Assembly (NCBI GenBank): GCA_016222925.1
Contig: JACRQB010000114.1
Span: 1 to 9,266, forward strand
From: Nitrospirota bacterium
GTDB lineage: Bacteria > Nitrospirota > Nitrospiria > Nitrospirales > Nitrospiraceae
DNA length: 9,266 bases
Reading direction: 5' to 3'
The translations under genes were made by a program, and so were the position numbers. Positions 8,326-9,266 of this stretch are shown here, piece by piece; position 1 is the stretch's first letter, and every line of letters begins with the position of its first letter. Under the pieces are notes generated by a model. That model was not told the origin of the DNA and did not search any database. It worked only from the letters and a program-made list of their open reading frames with translations.

Positions 8326-8664
8326 TTACCGAACTTCAACCTTGACGGTCGCTTCCGCGGCTAACATTTGATGATCCTTGTCTGCCGCGACAACCTTGAT
8401 TTCGTGAGTGCCAGGAGACATCCCCTTGACGGTCTTTTTATCCCAGCCCTTTTGGTATTCGCCATCCACAAAACAATGGGCATGCGTTGCCTGGGTCCCC
8501 TTCGTCAGCTCATAGACGAGTTCGATATCCTTTTCCACCTTAGATCCAGGTGCCGGACTCGTGATCGCAAGCTTGCTGCCGTCATCCGTCGCAGCAAACA
8601 CACCAGCCCCAGAACCCAAGGTTAATAGACCAACTGCCGCCAATATTGCACCTACACCTCTCAT
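8326..8664 (-). CDS. Small secreted protein with Ig-like/DUF4399-like domain
   Basis: A 112-residue protein. Residues 1-24 form a typical Sec signal peptide, with one Arg, a hydrophobic core (ILAAVGLLTLGSGAGV) and VFA before the likely cut. The mature part is about 88 residues and strand-rich: LAITSPAPGSKVEKDIELVY, then THAHCFVDGEYQKGW, then PGTHEIKVVAADKDHQML and a final ATVKVEVR strand. The layout, an SPAPGS opening strand plus an H-x-H near a VDG and a PGTHEIKVVAAD turn, resembles small periplasmic Ig-like domains such as DUF4399. The family assignment is tentative. The HAHC cluster could bind metal, but this is inference. The gene has one of the strongest ribosome binding sites in the window and sits between purQ and purL, where purine genes are normally adjacent. 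Confidence 0.8.
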   Translation of the reverse strand: MRGVGAILAAVGLLTLGSGAGVFAATDDGSKLAITSPAPGSKVEKDIELVYELTKGTQATHAHCFVDGEYQKGWDKKTVKGMSPGTHEIKVVAADKDHQMLAAEATVKVEVR

Positions 8665-8669
8665 CGTGA

Positions 8670-8677
8670 CCCTCCTC
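8670..8677 (-). promoter_or_regulatory. Strong ribosome binding site of the secreted-protein gene
   Basis: GAGGAGGG on the minus strand lies 5 bases before the ATG at 8664. It is a near-perfect anti-16S match and fixes this start. It contrasts with the weak sites ahead of purL and purF, which suggests that the small protein is translated at a higher level. Confidence 0.8.
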
Positions 8678-8723
8678 TAGGTATAAATGAAGTTGAAAAC
8701 TGTTACCGACCAACTGACTGAAT

Positions 8724-8752
8724 ACTTTACCGTGCGCACTTTCGATCTTCAA
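8724..8752 (-). promoter_or_regulatory. Candidate sigma-70-type promoter
   Basis: On the minus strand TTGAAG (8752-8747) and TAAAGT (8729-8724) are separated by 17 bases, each matching the consensus at four of six positions. The predicted start near 8717 would give a leader of about 53 bases before the small secreted-protein gene. It falls in the 128-bp gap after purQ. If real, the small gene, and perhaps purL-purF, could be transcribed apart from purQ. Such matches also occur by chance. Confidence 0.3.
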
Positions 8753-8792
8753 TCCTCTGGAAAGCGATCCCGCCAAATCATCGTTGGAGCGC

Positions 8793-9266
8793 TTACCGGA
8801 CTTCTGCCACCTTCTTCTGCTCTAAAAACGAGAGCATCGATTGAAAGATGTGTCGCCCATCTTCATTTCCCAACATGGTCTCCACACAGCGCTCCGGATG
8901 TGGCATCATTCCCAAGACATTGCCTTGCGCACTGCGGATACCGGCAACATTATCGAGTGACCCATTAGGACAGGCCCCAGGCACCACCTTCCCGTCTACC
9001 GTACAATAGCGAAAGACTACTTGGGCGTTGGCTTGAAGGCCACCCAACGTCACCGGATCGGTGTAGTAGTTCCCATCCGCATGCGCGATTGGAATTTTGA
9101 GCACCTGACCAGGTTTGCACGCATTCGTAAACGGCGTCGCCGCGTTCTCCACTTTGACGTACGTCTCGCGGCAGATAAAGTGTAGCGACTTATTTCGCAA
9201 CATGGCGCCGGGCAACAAACCCGCTTCCAGCAGAATCTGAAATCCGTTGCAGATCCCCAGCACCAA
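8793..9266 (-). CDS. purQ: Phosphoribosylformylglycinamidine synthase, glutaminase subunit (partial)
   Basis: The last 157 residues of PurQ; the 5' end lies outside the window and the apparent start at 9266 is not real. This class I glutamine amidotransferase releases ammonia for PurL. The nucleophile Cys is seen in LGICNGFQIL at residue 6 of the fragment, and the catalytic His and Glu in MMPHPERC at 123 and 125. Typical family segments are IPIAHADGNYY, VFRYCTVDG and NGSLDNVAGIRSAQGNVLG. The full protein is normally about 225-235 residues, so roughly 80 N-terminal residues are missing. It ends with EVR and TAA at 8795-8793. purS would be expected immediately upstream, beyond the window edge. 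Confidence 0.97.
   Translation of the reverse strand: MVLGICNGFQILLEAGLLPGAMLRNKSLHFICRETYVKVENAATPFTNACKPGQVLKIPIAHADGNYYTDPVTLGGLQANAQVVFRYCTVDGKVVPGACPNGSLDNVAGIRSAQGNVLGMMPHPERCVETMLGNEDGRHIFQSMLSFLEQKKVAEVR

Overview
The window reads as a bacterial chromosome segment of moderately high GC, carried almost entirely on the minus strand. My best guess is Nitrospirota, Nitrospira-like. This rests on the overall feel of the proteins and the Bacillus-type split FGAM synthase (separate PurQ and small PurL), and no search was possible. In transcription order (high to low coordinates) it holds: the C-terminal two thirds of purQ; a small secreted protein; purL; purF; a PilZ-domain gene; a stub of an ISL3-type transposase; an MBL-fold protein; a TPR protein; a 145-residue protein of unknown function; a SAM-dependent O-methyltransferase-like protein; and a broken DCC-family (DUF393) thiol-disulfide oxidoreductase. 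The only plausible plus-strand gene is a small three-helix membrane protein near 641-946.

The right half (4470-9266) is a de novo purine block. PurQ and PurL together make formylglycinamidine ribonucleotide, and PurF makes phosphoribosylamine. A small exported protein with its own strong ribosome binding site, and perhaps its own promoter, sits between purQ and purL. purL and purF are 22 bp apart.

The left half (1-4470) looks damaged. Several recognisable proteins break off or change frame at sharp points. The PurF tail with its last two Fe-S cysteines lies in another frame. The PilZ protein lacks its middle. The MBL protein runs straight into the inside of a TPR repeat in another frame, and its first ~54 residues look like a separate small protein. 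The DCC gene has a one-base frame change and an in-frame stop. The methyltransferase and the membrane protein overlap tail to tail by 116 bp. Either this is a real region of decay next to an IS remnant, or the assembly has collapsed small gaps. This pattern is the main thing worth checking.

Downstream of the MBL/TPR break, the TPR gene, the 145-residue gene and the methyltransferase overlap by 4 bases each (ATGA, GTGA), which is typical of a translationally coupled operon. I see no tRNA, rRNA, CRISPR array or complete mobile element. No defence or other novel system is evident.
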